Below, piece after piece: positions 12,201-22,940 of a DNA stretch of 64,000 nt. This stretch comes from Whalleya microplaca. Lineage: Eukaryota; Ascomycota; Sordariomycetes; Xylariales; Xylariaceae. The stretch is taken from positions 744,001 through 808,000 of the forward strand of contig MU385719.1 in the NCBI GenBank assembly GCA_022497155.1, in the 5' to 3' direction. A program made the position numbers and the translations under genes. Under the pieces are notes generated by a model. That model made no database searches and was not told the DNA's origin. It was given only the letters and a program-made list of their open reading frames with translations. Position 1 is the stretch's first letter, and every line of letters begins with the position of its first letter.

Positions 12201-15200
12201 TCTCGGACAACTTGATCAACGTCCTGAAAGCCAGCGAACAGCTCCACCACCGCTTCAAGACCGGAACTAATGAATACATCTTGGACAAAACGGCTGAGGG
12301 TCCGAAGAACGTGCCCAAGGTCTCCTTGAAAGCTCGTACTCTCATGTTCGAACTCGAAGACGGCGCTTTTGAATGGAAGTTGGGCATGATTTACAGAGCA
12401 GGACGTGTCGAACAGTTACAACGGCTCGCTCGTGGGGACGCGTTCCGTGTCAAGGTAAAGAAGATTAACGAAGAAGAGCTCCGGAAAGAATCAAATCGGT
12501 TCCGCAATCGTTCGGCGATGTCAAGAGGAAGGGCTGCAGCAAACACGCCCAATTCCTGGAGGCGCAGCAAAAGCGAAGATATGTTGACGCAGGCGAGCCG
12601 CAATGGGCGGACCCATAGTGAAGGTCCTCGGGCAAGGAACCCGCGTTACGACCCAGAAGCGCTTCGCGATATGACTGGTAGTGCACACGTCTCGATCCTA
12701 GAAGCCAGAACCAAGCTCCATCAGCATAATGCTCAGAGCTGGAAGAAGCGCATCGATCGCCACTATCTCATGGCGAGGAATGGCATGAAAGAGCTCCGCG
12801 GCCTTTTCTGGGGCTCCGACCAGCTCCCCGATGATCTCGAAGACAATGAGAAGATCCTTGAGGTACCGCAACGGCCAGCACTCATGGGCACGGTCATTAC
12901 GGACCTGCATGTTGTGATCGATAAGCCGTCTTTTCCACTCCAGAAGCTTCCGGACTTCTTGCACAATGTTGGGAAAGGAATGCCTAGAGACATGAAATAC
13001 TCTCTCCTCGTCCCCATGAATGTCCAGATCAGCATGAGCGAGGCAAGGGTCAACCTTCGGGATTACCCTCTGCCATTGCTTCATGTTCCTGGCATAAAAC
13101 TTGGCCAGTCGTCAAGGCTTCCAGCCTTATCCCTCAAGACGGACTTCGTCATCGCGGAAGAGTTCCGAGGCAATGAATCGACTCGTAGGATCAAGGTCCA
13201 GATCACCCCCCCGAACAGCGCAGAGCCAGGCATACCGAACGGAGCCTTCGCGATTAACGTTCGCCGTACCATCGGCCCCGTCAAGTCCTACTCGGACATG
13301 CGCGTGGACATCAATACCGCGTATCCCACCAGAATTACCTGGGGTCCTTCATACCAACCAGCCATTCAAGACATGATGATGGCCATCGAGTCGTTCACGA
13401 AACCCCAGCTGGATCCTTCCGAACGTGTCGGGTTCTGGGACAAGATCAGACTCAACTTCCACTCCCGAGTCCGGGTCGCCTGGCCCGGGGATGGTGACGT
13501 GCACCTCGCGCTAAAGGGCACAAGAGACCCTTACCAAGTTACTGGCAACGGTGCTGGGTTTTTGATGTGTTGGCGGAACAATGTCAAGTGGAACGTCCAT
13601 ACCGAAGACGATCCAAAGAGATTCATGACTGTGGACAGTGGCGAGTACGTCCTCGCGATCCCAGATTACAGCCATCAAGTCAGAGAAGCATCGCGCAGCG
13701 TTGGAGAGGATGAAAGCATCTCGAGCGAAACCAGTTACAAGTCTGGTGCAGCGTTCAAGAAGGTGATTATGAAGCTATCTGGCAACGTGCAATGGATGGC
13801 CGGACTTGTTTTCGAACAAGCCAACGAGGACGGAAAACGGAACTTCCAGTTCATACCACATTACGATGTCATCCTGAAAGGTCCCCAACATGCCAGATTG
13901 GAAGATCCCGCCCTCCCTTATGATGCCTTCCGAGGCTTTAGGAGTCAGCACATCCATCTCTCCATCGCAGTGAGAGCGCCCATCGACCGCGATTGGGCGT
14001 CATCGGAAATGCAGCCATCGAAGAGTTACAACACCGTACACTTGACCCCCAGGTTTTTCACTCATTTCTTTGCTTGGTGGTCCTTGTTCAGCGGTCCGAT
14101 GTCACTGCCTATCCGCCAAGGCCCTCTCTGGCCTGGAAGGGAGAAGAATAGCAAGAAGTTCGGGAGACATCTCGGTACCATCAAGTACAATCTTCTCCTG
14201 GCACCTTTGTTCCTCAGTCACATCTACAAACACAAGGATGCGGAAGACTATTCCGAAAACTCTGTTTCGGCCACGGGCATCAAGGTCAGATTTGATAGTT
14301 TCATGCTTGATATCCATCAGCGTCGAGAGGAATTCAACACCCGGGATCGCGGCCGCAAGACCCATGGCAGGACCACCGGCATGAAAATCCATGCCGCACA
14401 GCTGGATCTTGTGTCAGCGGATGTGCGTGCTGTTTCTGCTAGTATCAGAGGCACCACCACTGAGGCGATCACAAAGAACTCGGTTTCAACTTTGATCCTG
14501 CAAGGGGAAGACGATGGTACAGACCTTTCCCACTTCAATATTCCAGACAACGATCTCAGTTGGATCGATATGGATGACTTTGTGGAGCTCGATTGGATCC
14601 TGCCATCGGAACCCAATCCAGAGACGAAGATCTTACCTCTGGCATACGCACCCCGTGTTACTTACTTCAGACAAACTGATATCGGCGGCACGATTGATGG
14701 TGACCCAGATCGTACAAGTCCCTTCGGGGATGAGCCGACCCATCTTTGTATCATGAGCCAGGATGACGACCCCAGGAGGGTGCAGTCGCAGCTCATCCAG
14801 CCTCGCCTAGATCAGCTGGAGACCCAAATTGCCACCAACATTCGCAACGTCGGCGACGCTGAACTACGCATGATCCGCGATGACGGCAATGATCCAGAAC
14901 TCAAAGCCGAGTTCGAGAGCCTCAGTAAACACACTGGTGTCTTGAAAGAAAAGCGGGCGTTCATGGAAAGCATGCTCGAGCAGATGGCTATCAAGAAGTC
15001 CTCGAGCACTCCCGATACTTCGACAGAAGACACCGATCTAGACCAGGAATCTGAAGAGTGGATCGATACCGGGGACGGAAAAGTCAGAGTGCCAACGGGC
15101 GCGGAATTCGCAAGCGATTTCAAGAACAGGTTTGTCGTTCACAACGTTCAGCTGAAGTGGAACAACCTGCTGCGAAACATCATCCTTCGATACAGCCATC

Positions 15201-18190
15201 AAGTAAGCCAACGGCGCGGTTTCGTCTATTACCTATCTCGCCCTGCCGTCAAGTTCATCCTAGATATCGTCGAGGAACAGACGAAGGCTAAGCAGACCAA
15301 TAAATCCACCAACACGCCTCCCAATGATCATTCTTCTGCTCCGAAGGCCGACCACCAATCTCGCGATTCCGACCCGGACATCGAATATCGCATCAAACAG
15401 ATTCTCAAAGACGGCAGGAAATATGTCAACGCTGACGGGTATAACTCGACCGAGGGGCCTAGCAATGCAAACATGGAAGATCTCACCGGTGGTATTGCGG
15501 AAGATTTTGCGCCACAGAGTAGTTATCACGTTCGCTTGATTGCGCCCCAGATTCAACTTCAGAGCGACAAGAACAAGAAGCACGTCATCCTGATCACTGG
15601 CAAGGGCATGGAACTCAAAGTTGTTGAAGTCATGGAGAGGGCCCGATTATCTGATCAGGTCAGCGGCTTAGTCCAGCGACGTTTCCTACTCAGAATGGAC
15701 AGCGCGCAGTTTTTCGTGACGCATCAGAAGTGGTTTTCTGGTCAACTCCTCTCCATGTATTCCGGAAACACATACGGAACGCCATCCGGTTCCTCCTGGC
15801 CCCCCTGGGTACCCATGGAAGTCATGTATGACTTCCAGTCAGACCCATTCGGCTTCAAGCGAGTTGTACAGAAGACCTCGGCTATGCTGAGATACGACAA
15901 GTTCAATACTCTGCGACTAAAGTACAACGACGAAGTTAACACGGAAGCCACCAAAACATCTAGCTTGACGGCGGAGAGCACGGAGAGCAGGATGGATAAC
16001 TTATGGGTGGAGTTCCCTCAAGCCAGAGCCCTCTGCAACTCATCACAGTACTACGCCTTGTACGTCATCGTGCTTGATCTTCTCATGTATAGTGAGCCTC
16101 TAGAGAAGACGAGGAACGAGAGACTAGAGAAGATTATACTGGCGTCCGACTTCAGCGACCTCCGAGGAACGCCACAAATGGTCACAAAACTGCAAGAGCG
16201 GATTCGACAGCTTGAAGAAATTAAGGCACATTTCCAAATCCACTCGAAGTACCTCGACAGACAGGGATGGGAGGACAGGCTGCTTCTGGAGCGTGACCTA
16301 GCAGCTTGCGAGGATGAATTGTTCTTCATGATGAAAGCTATCACCACCTCACAACGGAAGTACGACAACGCCTCGCAGAGTAATGCCCTGCTGAGATGGA
16401 CCATTTCGGCAAAGGAGATTGTCTGGCATCTTATTCGGGACAACAATGAGCCTCTTGTCGAATTGCAACTAAGGGACGTCGAATACGACAGGACTGACAA
16501 CTCGGATGGCTCGCACGTCAATTTGATGCAGGTGGGCAAGATACTTGGCCTGAACCTCATGCCGGATGCAATATATCCAGAGATGGTCGCGCCCTTTTTC
16601 GAAGACGAGAAATCTCCTGCTGACTTGAATGGCCGGCAAATGATCCGCGTCTATTGGCACATGTTGGAGGCCATTGCAGGAATACCTGTTATGTCGCACT
16701 TTGAAGTGAATCTCTTCCCTATGAAGATACAACTGGAACATGAGGTTGGGAAGAAGATGTTCGAATATGTCTTCCCAGGGCTGGATGAAGATAAAACCGA
16801 GCAAACAACCGATTCGCCATTTATCCTGAGGTCCACCTTCCCAGGTGAGCCCGAGGAGGACATAGCGGACGATAGCTCCAGCAGGCTTGGTACAGCAGTC
16901 TCCGACAAAGACAAAGACGCAACCTTCTCGACACGGCCAGGGTCCTTGGAACTTCGTCTTCGGCCTACCCTAACTCTAGACCCTCGCTCAACTGAAGAGG
17001 GCCCAGCGAAGGGCAAAGCTCTCAGCGTGCATTCAACTGAAGGCGGCCACTCGTTCCGACTATTTGGCTCCAAGACGGTAAATAAGAAACCGTCCTACGA
17101 ATCTCTCCGATCTGTCAACCCCCCCAAACCCGGGCTTAGTCGCTCCACGACGGTCATGACGACCAACCCTGAAAAGAAGGGCGCGCGATTTGGTCTTCGT
17201 CAAAAGACTGGCACTACTGAGGACAAACCTTCTGACGACCTAAGCAAGATGATCACGCGTGCCTCGAATTACATGACTTTTGCATACATCAAACTGCCTT
17301 CCGTCGTCCTGTGTCTCAGTTACAAAGGCAAGGGCGATAGAAATATTGAGGATGTGCACGACTTCGTGTTCCGATTGCCGACGATTGAATACCGCAACAA
17401 GACTTGGTCCAACCTCGATCTCGCCCTGGCTCTCAAGTCTCGCGTGATCAAGGCGCTCATCTCCCACACAGGAGCCATCATCGGCAATAAATTCAGCAAG
17501 CACAGACCTAATACGGCCCAGCAGAACAAGCTACGCGAGCTGGCCACCAGCAGCGTCCTCCTTGCAACGCCATCAGTGTCTAATAACGGGGATGCTAGTG
17601 ATGACTCCTCTAGCATATTTGGTACAAGCCCGGTCGACTACTCTCGGTCCCCGCCAAGGAGTATCAAGAGCTCCCATTCGAGCATCCCTAAACCACAACG
17701 CTCAAATAGCCAGAGCTCTAGCATTGCTTCCTCGCGTTCATATCTCAACAGCGCTGCCGAGGGCAACAACACTCGCGTGACGCCGCCTACGCCGTCCTTC
17801 TTTAGGACCACGCCGCCGACGCCAATCGATCGCACAGATCGCTCGGCCACGGGACTCGGCATCGACATGCCGCGACCAAAGACCAGCGCCAGCTCAAACT
17901 CCCTGTCGCCGTTCCGGCCCGCGACGAGCCATGGCATAATCGAGGAGAAGGACAGGCGGAAAGCAGCCACGCCCGGGTTCCTCAAGGGGAAGCTCAACGC
18001 CCTGACCAACCGACTGAAGGATAAAGATCGGGACAACAGCGACACGAAGAGCCTCAGCGACGCTAAGAGCATGAGTGACGCCAAGAGCATCAGCAGCGCC
18101 CGCGACGACGACCAGGATGATGATGAAGATGAAGAAAGCGATAGACGATCGATCTGGTCATCAACAAGCAGGACGAAATCTGGATTCTGA
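9248..18190 (+). CDS. FMP27: FMP27/SABRE/Hobbit-family bridge-like lipid transfer protein, 2980 aa
   Basis: Members of this family are rod-shaped tunnels that move lipids in bulk at ER-plasma membrane and other contacts. The frame is one uninterrupted 8943-bp exon from ATG 9248. An N-terminal hydrophobic helix (residues about 5-28, FLFGVFVLLYLSSFVLFAVI) should anchor it in the ER, followed by the conserved start of the lipid groove. Two signature blocks of the fungal family are seen: GFWDKIRLNF at residue 1395 (Fmp27 GFWDK domain) and SWPPWVPMEVMYDF with its first Trp at residue 2184 (WPPW domain). An acidic, probably coiled stretch lies near 1840-1920. The last about 430 residues are Ser/Thr/Pro-rich and include repeated SDTKSLSDAKSMSDAKS and an acidic end. 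Length is close to that expected for filamentous fungi and longer than I recall for the yeast protein. Neighbours offer no extra hint about partners. Confidence 0.95.
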   Translation: MALLNPTFLFGVFVLLYLSSFVLFAVIRITTGISIQRIGYLSLRRLAYTPRDGLKFEIRGLGLTLHRPTFSQPTWLSIVVSELVITADIQELERQKHEVGESSGSENAGSDGEKPDIRPKTPRKDLRSRQATVEAARSATWKQLMKIKERIKRLHRNVRWIRMVDVVATDSTVNIVDVGSVQFGSFTMALDTRNRMVDRARFFFQTRSDKNHQKKSAEWIVTLRSVLFTAKGGEAIEVLDSATLNIHGFLYDQLDGLRDAAIALKLGRVHIPYDEVHNCIDRFQKIKHPYASTYTHVESIEVSMDKIIQEIDEPGSTNQDLMQTVSDSKEFVSSILRGIKEVQFAVSFVSLTKKIRAVKSAGSPLVLNASMKEVGIDLHRLDPKSPAHRMYFPSKDIAHEALAAALSISVGLDDGNGKPERVVYIPMATTTVKTTLPSKTVELSDVGSPQDRNANILFANSVVTSPSVDLDPKHLPVLLALLQPRPKVRKAHAQQRQMLISRLLPKANIKFSMHEPVIRIALPAVQKTNDPDDFDLIISSISSISLDLESFHSEVEDLHYSLISSLRLQTHNLYYQTTQGDRFDLIDIESFDLKIQISATPDVHVVANGHLQTFAIRMTRPEITKGLRQIVRQLKLKVEPDKRAASKTQRSRNVLRTLPQWLLHFSVQVEDFSAEITGVDDDFPTNTRGVVLQIDSWSSEYRAQRLDTLRPRPTSRRRATSRSIIPDGDILSPFSVPPSPRKKTQCDGDGRKLTLHTRGVEAFIVEAAEKFEVEPFVQIPKFEVTLSTNSDAHGPILHLHSHVRTLLVRYSLFRHYSLGVAVMVLRRAFMRGPGSERPTSPSPPTQTGHLSPPMMSPGSPATDQMDAISRDPKELVSFDFKAALIQIKAEMPADPPLMLQIYSMEAGRHRWAPPFLFSKLVRLYAGAPRMRGVWARIASIKTIRLDYRKSRRKMSTGAVHEDKMFDIVTDAMRLAVPHELIIHKISDNLINVLKASEQLHHRFKTGTNEYILDKTAEGPKNVPKVSLKARTLMFELEDGAFEWKLGMIYRAGRVEQLQRLARGDAFRVKVKKINEEELRKESNRFRNRSAMSRGRAAANTPNSWRRSKSEDMLTQASRNGRTHSEGPRARNPRYDPEALRDMTGSAHVSILEARTKLHQHNAQSWKKRIDRHYLMARNGMKELRGLFWGSDQLPDDLEDNEKILEVPQRPALMGTVITDLHVVIDKPSFPLQKLPDFLHNVGKGMPRDMKYSLLVPMNVQISMSEARVNLRDYPLPLLHVPGIKLGQSSRLPALSLKTDFVIAEEFRGNESTRRIKVQITPPNSAEPGIPNGAFAINVRRTIGPVKSYSDMRVDINTAYPTRITWGPSYQPAIQDMMMAIESFTKPQLDPSERVGFWDKIRLNFHSRVRVAWPGDGDVHLALKGTRDPYQVTGNGAGFLMCWRNNVKWNVHTEDDPKRFMTVDSGEYVLAIPDYSHQVREASRSVGEDESISSETSYKSGAAFKKVIMKLSGNVQWMAGLVFEQANEDGKRNFQFIPHYDVILKGPQHARLEDPALPYDAFRGFRSQHIHLSIAVRAPIDRDWASSEMQPSKSYNTVHLTPRFFTHFFAWWSLFSGPMSLPIRQGPLWPGREKNSKKFGRHLGTIKYNLLLAPLFLSHIYKHKDAEDYSENSVSATGIKVRFDSFMLDIHQRREEFNTRDRGRKTHGRTTGMKIHAAQLDLVSADVRAVSASIRGTTTEAITKNSVSTLILQGEDDGTDLSHFNIPDNDLSWIDMDDFVELDWILPSEPNPETKILPLAYAPRVTYFRQTDIGGTIDGDPDRTSPFGDEPTHLCIMSQDDDPRRVQSQLIQPRLDQLETQIATNIRNVGDAELRMIRDDGNDPELKAEFESLSKHTGVLKEKRAFMESMLEQMAIKKSSSTPDTSTEDTDLDQESEEWIDTGDGKVRVPTGAEFASDFKNRFVVHNVQLKWNNLLRNIILRYSHQVSQRRGFVYYLSRPAVKFILDIVEEQTKAKQTNKSTNTPPNDHSSAPKADHQSRDSDPDIEYRIKQILKDGRKYVNADGYNSTEGPSNANMEDLTGGIAEDFAPQSSYHVRLIAPQIQLQSDKNKKHVILITGKGMELKVVEVMERARLSDQVSGLVQRRFLLRMDSAQFFVTHQKWFSGQLLSMYSGNTYGTPSGSSWPPWVPMEVMYDFQSDPFGFKRVVQKTSAMLRYDKFNTLRLKYNDEVNTEATKTSSLTAESTESRMDNLWVEFPQARALCNSSQYYALYVIVLDLLMYSEPLEKTRNERLEKIILASDFSDLRGTPQMVTKLQERIRQLEEIKAHFQIHSKYLDRQGWEDRLLLERDLAACEDELFFMMKAITTSQRKYDNASQSNALLRWTISAKEIVWHLIRDNNEPLVELQLRDVEYDRTDNSDGSHVNLMQVGKILGLNLMPDAIYPEMVAPFFEDEKSPADLNGRQMIRVYWHMLEAIAGIPVMSHFEVNLFPMKIQLEHEVGKKMFEYVFPGLDEDKTEQTTDSPFILRSTFPGEPEEDIADDSSSRLGTAVSDKDKDATFSTRPGSLELRLRPTLTLDPRSTEEGPAKGKALSVHSTEGGHSFRLFGSKTVNKKPSYESLRSVNPPKPGLSRSTTVMTTNPEKKGARFGLRQKTGTTEDKPSDDLSKMITRASNYMTFAYIKLPSVVLCLSYKGKGDRNIEDVHDFVFRLPTIEYRNKTWSNLDLALALKSRVIKALISHTGAIIGNKFSKHRPNTAQQNKLRELATSSVLLATPSVSNNGDASDDSSSIFGTSPVDYSRSPPRSIKSSHSSIPKPQRSNSQSSSIASSRSYLNSAAEGNNTRVTPPTPSFFRTTPPTPIDRTDRSATGLGIDMPRPKTSASSNSLSPFRPATSHGIIEEKDRRKAATPGFLKGKLNALTNRLKDKDRDNSDTKSLSDAKSMSDAKSISSARDDDQDDDEDEESDRRSIWSSTSRTKSGF

Positions 18191-19716
18191 TTATATTACA
18201 CGGACTAATTCTAGCCCGTCGAATTAAACTTAATTGTAATACTTCACAGATGGAACAAAAAACGGCGCGCGAGGTTTTGCCTTTGGGTGTTGGGATAGGA
18301 GGGAGGGAACCCCATTTGCATATGTCGGCGCATTGTAGTATATAGTTAAACCGGGAAGCCAAACGCACCCAGCCACCCACCAGCCCACGAGCACAGCAAC
18401 ATCTTTGTCTCGCGCGGGTGTGTTTGGTTCACCACGGTCACTTACCCTTCACTTGTGTCATGAGTACTATAACTTTTTTCACTTTACCTGTCTCCGCAGT
18501 TTTAGGAGACAGACACTTCAAGTGGTTTTTGGGGGTTTTTCGCTTCCCGAGGACACAGAGAGAGGCAGATTACCCCCCTTGGGCAAAGAAAGCGCCCCCG
18601 CCCATTCCCCCATAGACGGATGGATGGCTTTACGGTACATTTACATCGCCACCCCACTGCGGGTGGCAGGCATGGATACATAGAAAAGGTGCAAAGAGCG
18701 TTGTGGCTGGACATTGGCAGCGGTTATATAGGGGCTTTTCATAGCAAATGAGAATTATAGTTAACTACCTTATATTGGGTTCTGCTTATGACTGATTTGT
18801 AATGATTTGTTATTGATGGTGAGTTATTCCACTTGAACTATTCACAGTTGGGAGAATTGACAAAACCGAGACAGAAAGACTTGTATGAGGCCCTATAGCA
18901 TTATGTATTTGAGCAGCGCAGAACTACCACCAACAGCCCTCGTTTCGGCGAGGCATCATCATGGATGTATTGATCTTTATAAGAATGCCTAAGCTCTATA
19001 AAGCTCATCCTTTCTGTAGCGAGCATGATGTTGTCAAAACTTCCGCATCTTCTGCCTATGCATTGAACCAACGTTACTTGATAGAGAGACACAAGCTGTA
19101 CTAGTAAAGAAGTGATAACAACTCCTCAAAGTCGCCAGCTTGACGCTGGCTGATTAGCACAGACTTATAATAGCGAGTGAATAGACCAATATGAATAACA
19201 ATAACAATACTTCTTATTCCATCTGTGAGCTGCTGTAGTTGCTAAGGTCTAAAAGTCTAAAGTAGTAATAGTCGCGCAAAGACCACCTAAGCTACCTATC
19301 ATATAGTCCCTTATAGTGTCAAATACAGATTTGAACTTCCCAGTTCTTCATGTCGAGCACTCCCTGTTGTAGAGCAAAAGAGCTGCTCAGAGGTTAACTC
19401 GACTCAACGAAATGACGTTGGATAGAGCCCTCCGCATACGCATATACCCGTAGTATACTCGCAGGGGTTTGGCGCAGACTTCCCAAAGACGGAAATTCCA
19501 TCGTCCTTTAGTTATTCATCAACTTATCAGACTGTTGAGTTGACCTTCTCCAACAAGGTAATTGCCCAAAGCCCAGTTGTCTATGCGATAGTAATTATCT
19601 CAAAACGGCATCGTTGCTCTGCATGGTCTGCGAGAGTCATCTTGGGAACGTGATAGCGCCAGCATTCTCGACTCATCGTAGACATGGGTTCCAAAATGCT
19701 CAGGTATAACACTTCT
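18191..19716. other. Convergent intergenic region between FMP27 and SNF8
   Basis: This 1.5-kb stretch lies between the 3' ends of two converging genes. Open frames are short, overlap in several phases and resemble nothing known. It is AT-rich from about 18720 onward. No RNA gene or repeat was recognised. Confidence 0.6.
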
Positions 19717-20605
19717 TCATCCTCCGGTAGCACCACCATCGGCGTCCATCATGAACCCTGGGCTCCAGTATTCCCACTCCTGGGCCTGCTTGTCCACCCA
19801 CAGCATGCCCTCGCCGAGAAGGTCTTCGACGGCGGTCTGAGCCCTCGCCCTCGTCCAACGCAAGTTAATCATCAGCATCGAGACGCTCACGTACCCCAGC
19901 ACCTGTACGGCCTCCAAAACGGAGCTCTGGTCCGTGTTCAGCTCCTTCGGGATGGAGCGGATGTACGACTTATTGCCCACTTTGATGACGGAGTAGCTTG
20001 AGCCTAGAGGCTTCAGCGTGCCCACCGCACGTAGCACGTCATCGCTGCCAATGCACGTTAGCATCTCGTTCAAAAATAAAACTTCCACCGTTATCGTTAT
20101 CCCCCTTATCCCCCGCATAGGGAAACGGGGGGGATGCAACTACAAGGAAGACATACTCAGTAATCTCCGGCGCGCCCTCCATCCGCCCCCGCATGACCCT
20201 CTCGCGAAGCTCGCGCACACCAATAAGCCCACCGTTCTCGCCGCGGGTGGCACCGCAGACCTCAACAACGCGGACGGCGAGCTCGAAGTAGAAGTCGTTG
20301 ACGGAGCGGCCGAGCAGTTGGGCCCAGACGCTGCTGCTGCCGGCGCCGGCGGAGCTGCTGGAGGCCAGCGGGTCGACGCCGATGGCGGCGCACATGCGCG
20401 CGAACTGCGCGCGGAACGACGGGTTCGACCGGATGTCCCGCGCGTGCGTCTGCGCGAACTGCTGCAGCAGCGACCGGAACACCGCTAGCTGCGTCTCCAG
20501 CGCCTGCGCATTCGTGCTCCGCAGCGAGCTGCCGTGGGAGGCGAACTGCGCTGAGGTTAGACGTGAGCGGTCGAAGGCTGCTAGGCCGACGCCTTTACGA
20601 GACAT
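19717..20605 (-). CDS. SNF8: SNF8/VPS22, ESCRT-II subunit (EAP30 family), 258 aa
   Basis: Snf8/Vps22 forms ESCRT-II with Vps25 and Vps36 and helps sort ubiquitinated cargo into multivesicular bodies. Exon 1 (20605 to 20157) starts MSRKGVGLAAFDRS, the usual N-terminus, and includes the helical block FRSLLQQFAQTHARDIRSNP. A 112-nt intron (20156 to 20045, donor GTATGT, acceptor CAG) splits an Asp codon; splicing restores EITDDDVLRAVGTLKPLG. Exon 2 (20044 to 19717) has the tandem winged-helix part, including SIPKELNTD and LLGEGMLWVDKQA. Total length equals that of typical family members. A Ser/Ala/Gly-rich insertion sits near residue 75-90. The gene is divergent from RPS16, sharing a 551-bp promoter region. 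Confidence 0.95.
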
Positions 20606-21156
20606 GGCGGCGGTGGTGATTTGTTCTATTAAGGGGGTGAGTGAGAAGATATAGGGTGAGAGCGAGTAGGTATAAGACGCGAGGCTTGAAAGGCGAGCAG
20701 GTTCCTTGTCTTTAAGACTTAGAGATTAAAAGTAACTGCAAGCTTGTCGACATCTGAATAATACGGTTCTAGAAGTGAAGTAGATATTGCTATTTTGTCA
20801 CAAGAGGAATGAAAGTCTATACAGTAAGGGTACGGTTTAGATATAAGTCTAATGGTCAAGACCTAAGGTCGATTACTAAGTTGCGAGATAATAAAGCCAA
20901 TAGCATCATAGGTACCCAAGTACCTCCAAGCACTAGCCGGCATTTCGCCGGAAGTCCCACCTTTTCACCTGGCCCCTCCTCACCTTCTCCCCAAAATAGC
21001 CCTAGCGCATTTCCAGGGCACAAACCCTTTTTCGATTTTCTCGGCAAAGCAAGCGAAAATTGTGTCCGACGGCTCCTCTCTCACTACAACAAAAGCGCAG
21101 GCAGGCATTTTCGGTTGCGAATACCTTCACACCACACAACCCGACAACCAGCAACC
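20606..21156. promoter_or_regulatory. Divergent promoter between SNF8 and RPS16
   Basis: This region of 551 bp separates two divergent start codons. A pyrimidine-rich stretch (about 20955-21000) lies 150-200 bp before the RPS16 ATG, as is common for ribosomal protein promoters in ascomycetes. GTACCCAAGTACCT near 20911-20925 is an imperfect palindrome. No specific factor site is claimed. Confidence 0.45.
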
Positions 21157-21813
21157 ATGTCTACCCAAAGTGTACAGTGCTTCGGCAAGAAGAAGACGGC
21201 TACGGCTGTCGCCCACTGCAAGGTTTGTTATCGAGCAGATCAGGATGCAAAGTGGGAATGGCCATGCTGACCAACTTTCAATTACAGAACGGTTCCGGCC
21301 TCATCAAGGTCAATGGCCGACCGCTCTCTCTCGTCCAGCCGGAGGTTCTGCGATTCAAGGTACGAACGAACGAATTCCCTCGAACCTAGTCCGATATTCA
21401 TTGACTATGAATTACAACCCGGAACCCCACATCATATTTACGGAACTACAAATACCTTGAATGTTGAATATGGATCAAGAAATAGAGTACGGTGGGCTAA
21501 CTAGAATGTAATTAAACAATAGGTCTACGAGCCTCTCCTCATCATCGGCCTCGATAAGTTCGCCCAGGTCGACATCCGCGTTCGCGTGACCGGTGGTGGA
21601 CAGACCTCGCAGGTCTACGCCGTCCGCCAGGCCATTGCCAAGGCCCTGATCGCCTACTACCAGAAGTACGTGGATGAGCACAGCAAGAACCTGCTCAAGC
21701 AGGCCCTCGTGCAGTACGACAGAACGCTGCTCGTTGCCGACAACCGACGATGTGAGCCCAAGAAGTTCGGTGGTCCGGGCGCCCGTGCGAGATACCAGAA
21801 GTCGTACCGTTAA
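21157..21813 (+). CDS. RPS16: 40S ribosomal protein S16 (uS9), three exons, 142 aa
   Basis: uS9 is a core protein of the small ribosomal subunit whose C-terminal tail reaches the P-site tRNA. Exons are 21157-21222, 21288-21359 and 21523-21813; introns are 65 and 163 nt, both in phase 0. The protein begins [20 protein letters not shown] and ends [10 protein letters not shown], with the invariant terminal Arg. The conserved [19 protein letters not shown] and [16 protein letters not shown] blocks are intact. An early first intron after codon 22 is typical of fungal ribosomal protein genes. I looked for C/D-box motifs in the longer second intron and found none. Confidence 0.98.
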
Positions 21814-22940
21814 GCGGTCGGCTGTGGTGGCGTGTGTGGTGCGGTGGCGGAACGGACGCGGAGGAAAGATGGAGGCAGGCAACCAGTTCGTTTGTTACTA
21901 CCGGACCCCGAGAGGTGGCGGTCGGTTGGTTGGTCCTGGACTCTGCTACTGCGCGCGGGAGCAAGATGGATGATGGATGGCTTATGATGGTGGTGGTCGG
22001 ACCCCCTGGAGTCATAAAACGGAATCCTTAGGTTGCGAGGGCTATCTATCTACAGATGCCTACTCTCTAGTATCAATGCATTTGCATGGCAGAGCGTTCT
22101 GCCTGGTTTGTAAAGGGATTAGGCGAATGAAACGACAAATTCTTCTGAACACACCCCCTCGCATATTTCACACCCTGACGCTTATTTCGTGATCTGCTAT
22201 GCTACGCCGGCGTTCTCTAGGGAAGCTTAAAGTGGTCGAGGGATATAGGACAAGTACATTTACCAGATGGTACTTCGATTTTGATTTCTTTACCTTATCT
22301 GTGGCTGGTGATCTTAAGCGCTGACTAGACTGCCATAACGCAATTCATTTTTGGAAGGTTAGATGAGCCCATGTGATTGTATCAAAGTTAAACTATGAAC
22401 AATATATTTTACTCGTCAGCAGCATAGCGTTATTGACTGAGCACACGCAAGACATTGTGTATATCGCTTGATAAGCATACAGGTTTCTGGATAGATGTTA
22501 AGATCAAAGTTCAACCATTGGGAGCCGTGGATAACTAGTCATCATCTCTTCAGCATACGTCGTACGTGAGGAATTAGCCAAAGGTAATAGATATAGTTCA
22601 TTTTGATTATTTTTTCTTCTTCTTTAACCTTCTATGTCCATCCGTGCCTTGGCGGATATATGAATGTGACGACCTCTCAACAAAATTCTCTAACCTGTTT
22701 CCCCCGTTTATCTCCATTCCGTAGTTCTATAGACTTTACAACTTCGAATTAGCTCATCCTAGCTGTGACCGCCTACCCGATCTGCATTCAGTACTGCCTT
22801 TACGTGGCGAGACCACGATGAGGCAGTGACGGAAGCAGGGAGGAAAGGAGGACAGCAGGGTGGGTATCTCTCTCTTGCCGATACTATATTAGCGAGGCCA
22901 TCGTGTACATTTTTACTTTTGTTGATACCAACACATGATT
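21814..22940. other. 3' flank of RPS16, no gene seen
   Basis: The region following RPS16 holds its 3' UTR and then AT-rich DNA with a T/C-rich patch near 22600-22640. Frames present are short and uninformative. It runs into the minisatellite. Confidence 0.55.

Noticed and set aside
21360..21522. Possible intronic snoRNA in RPS16 intron 2
   Set aside because: No C-box/D-box pair or H/ACA arrangement was found in this 163-nt intron.
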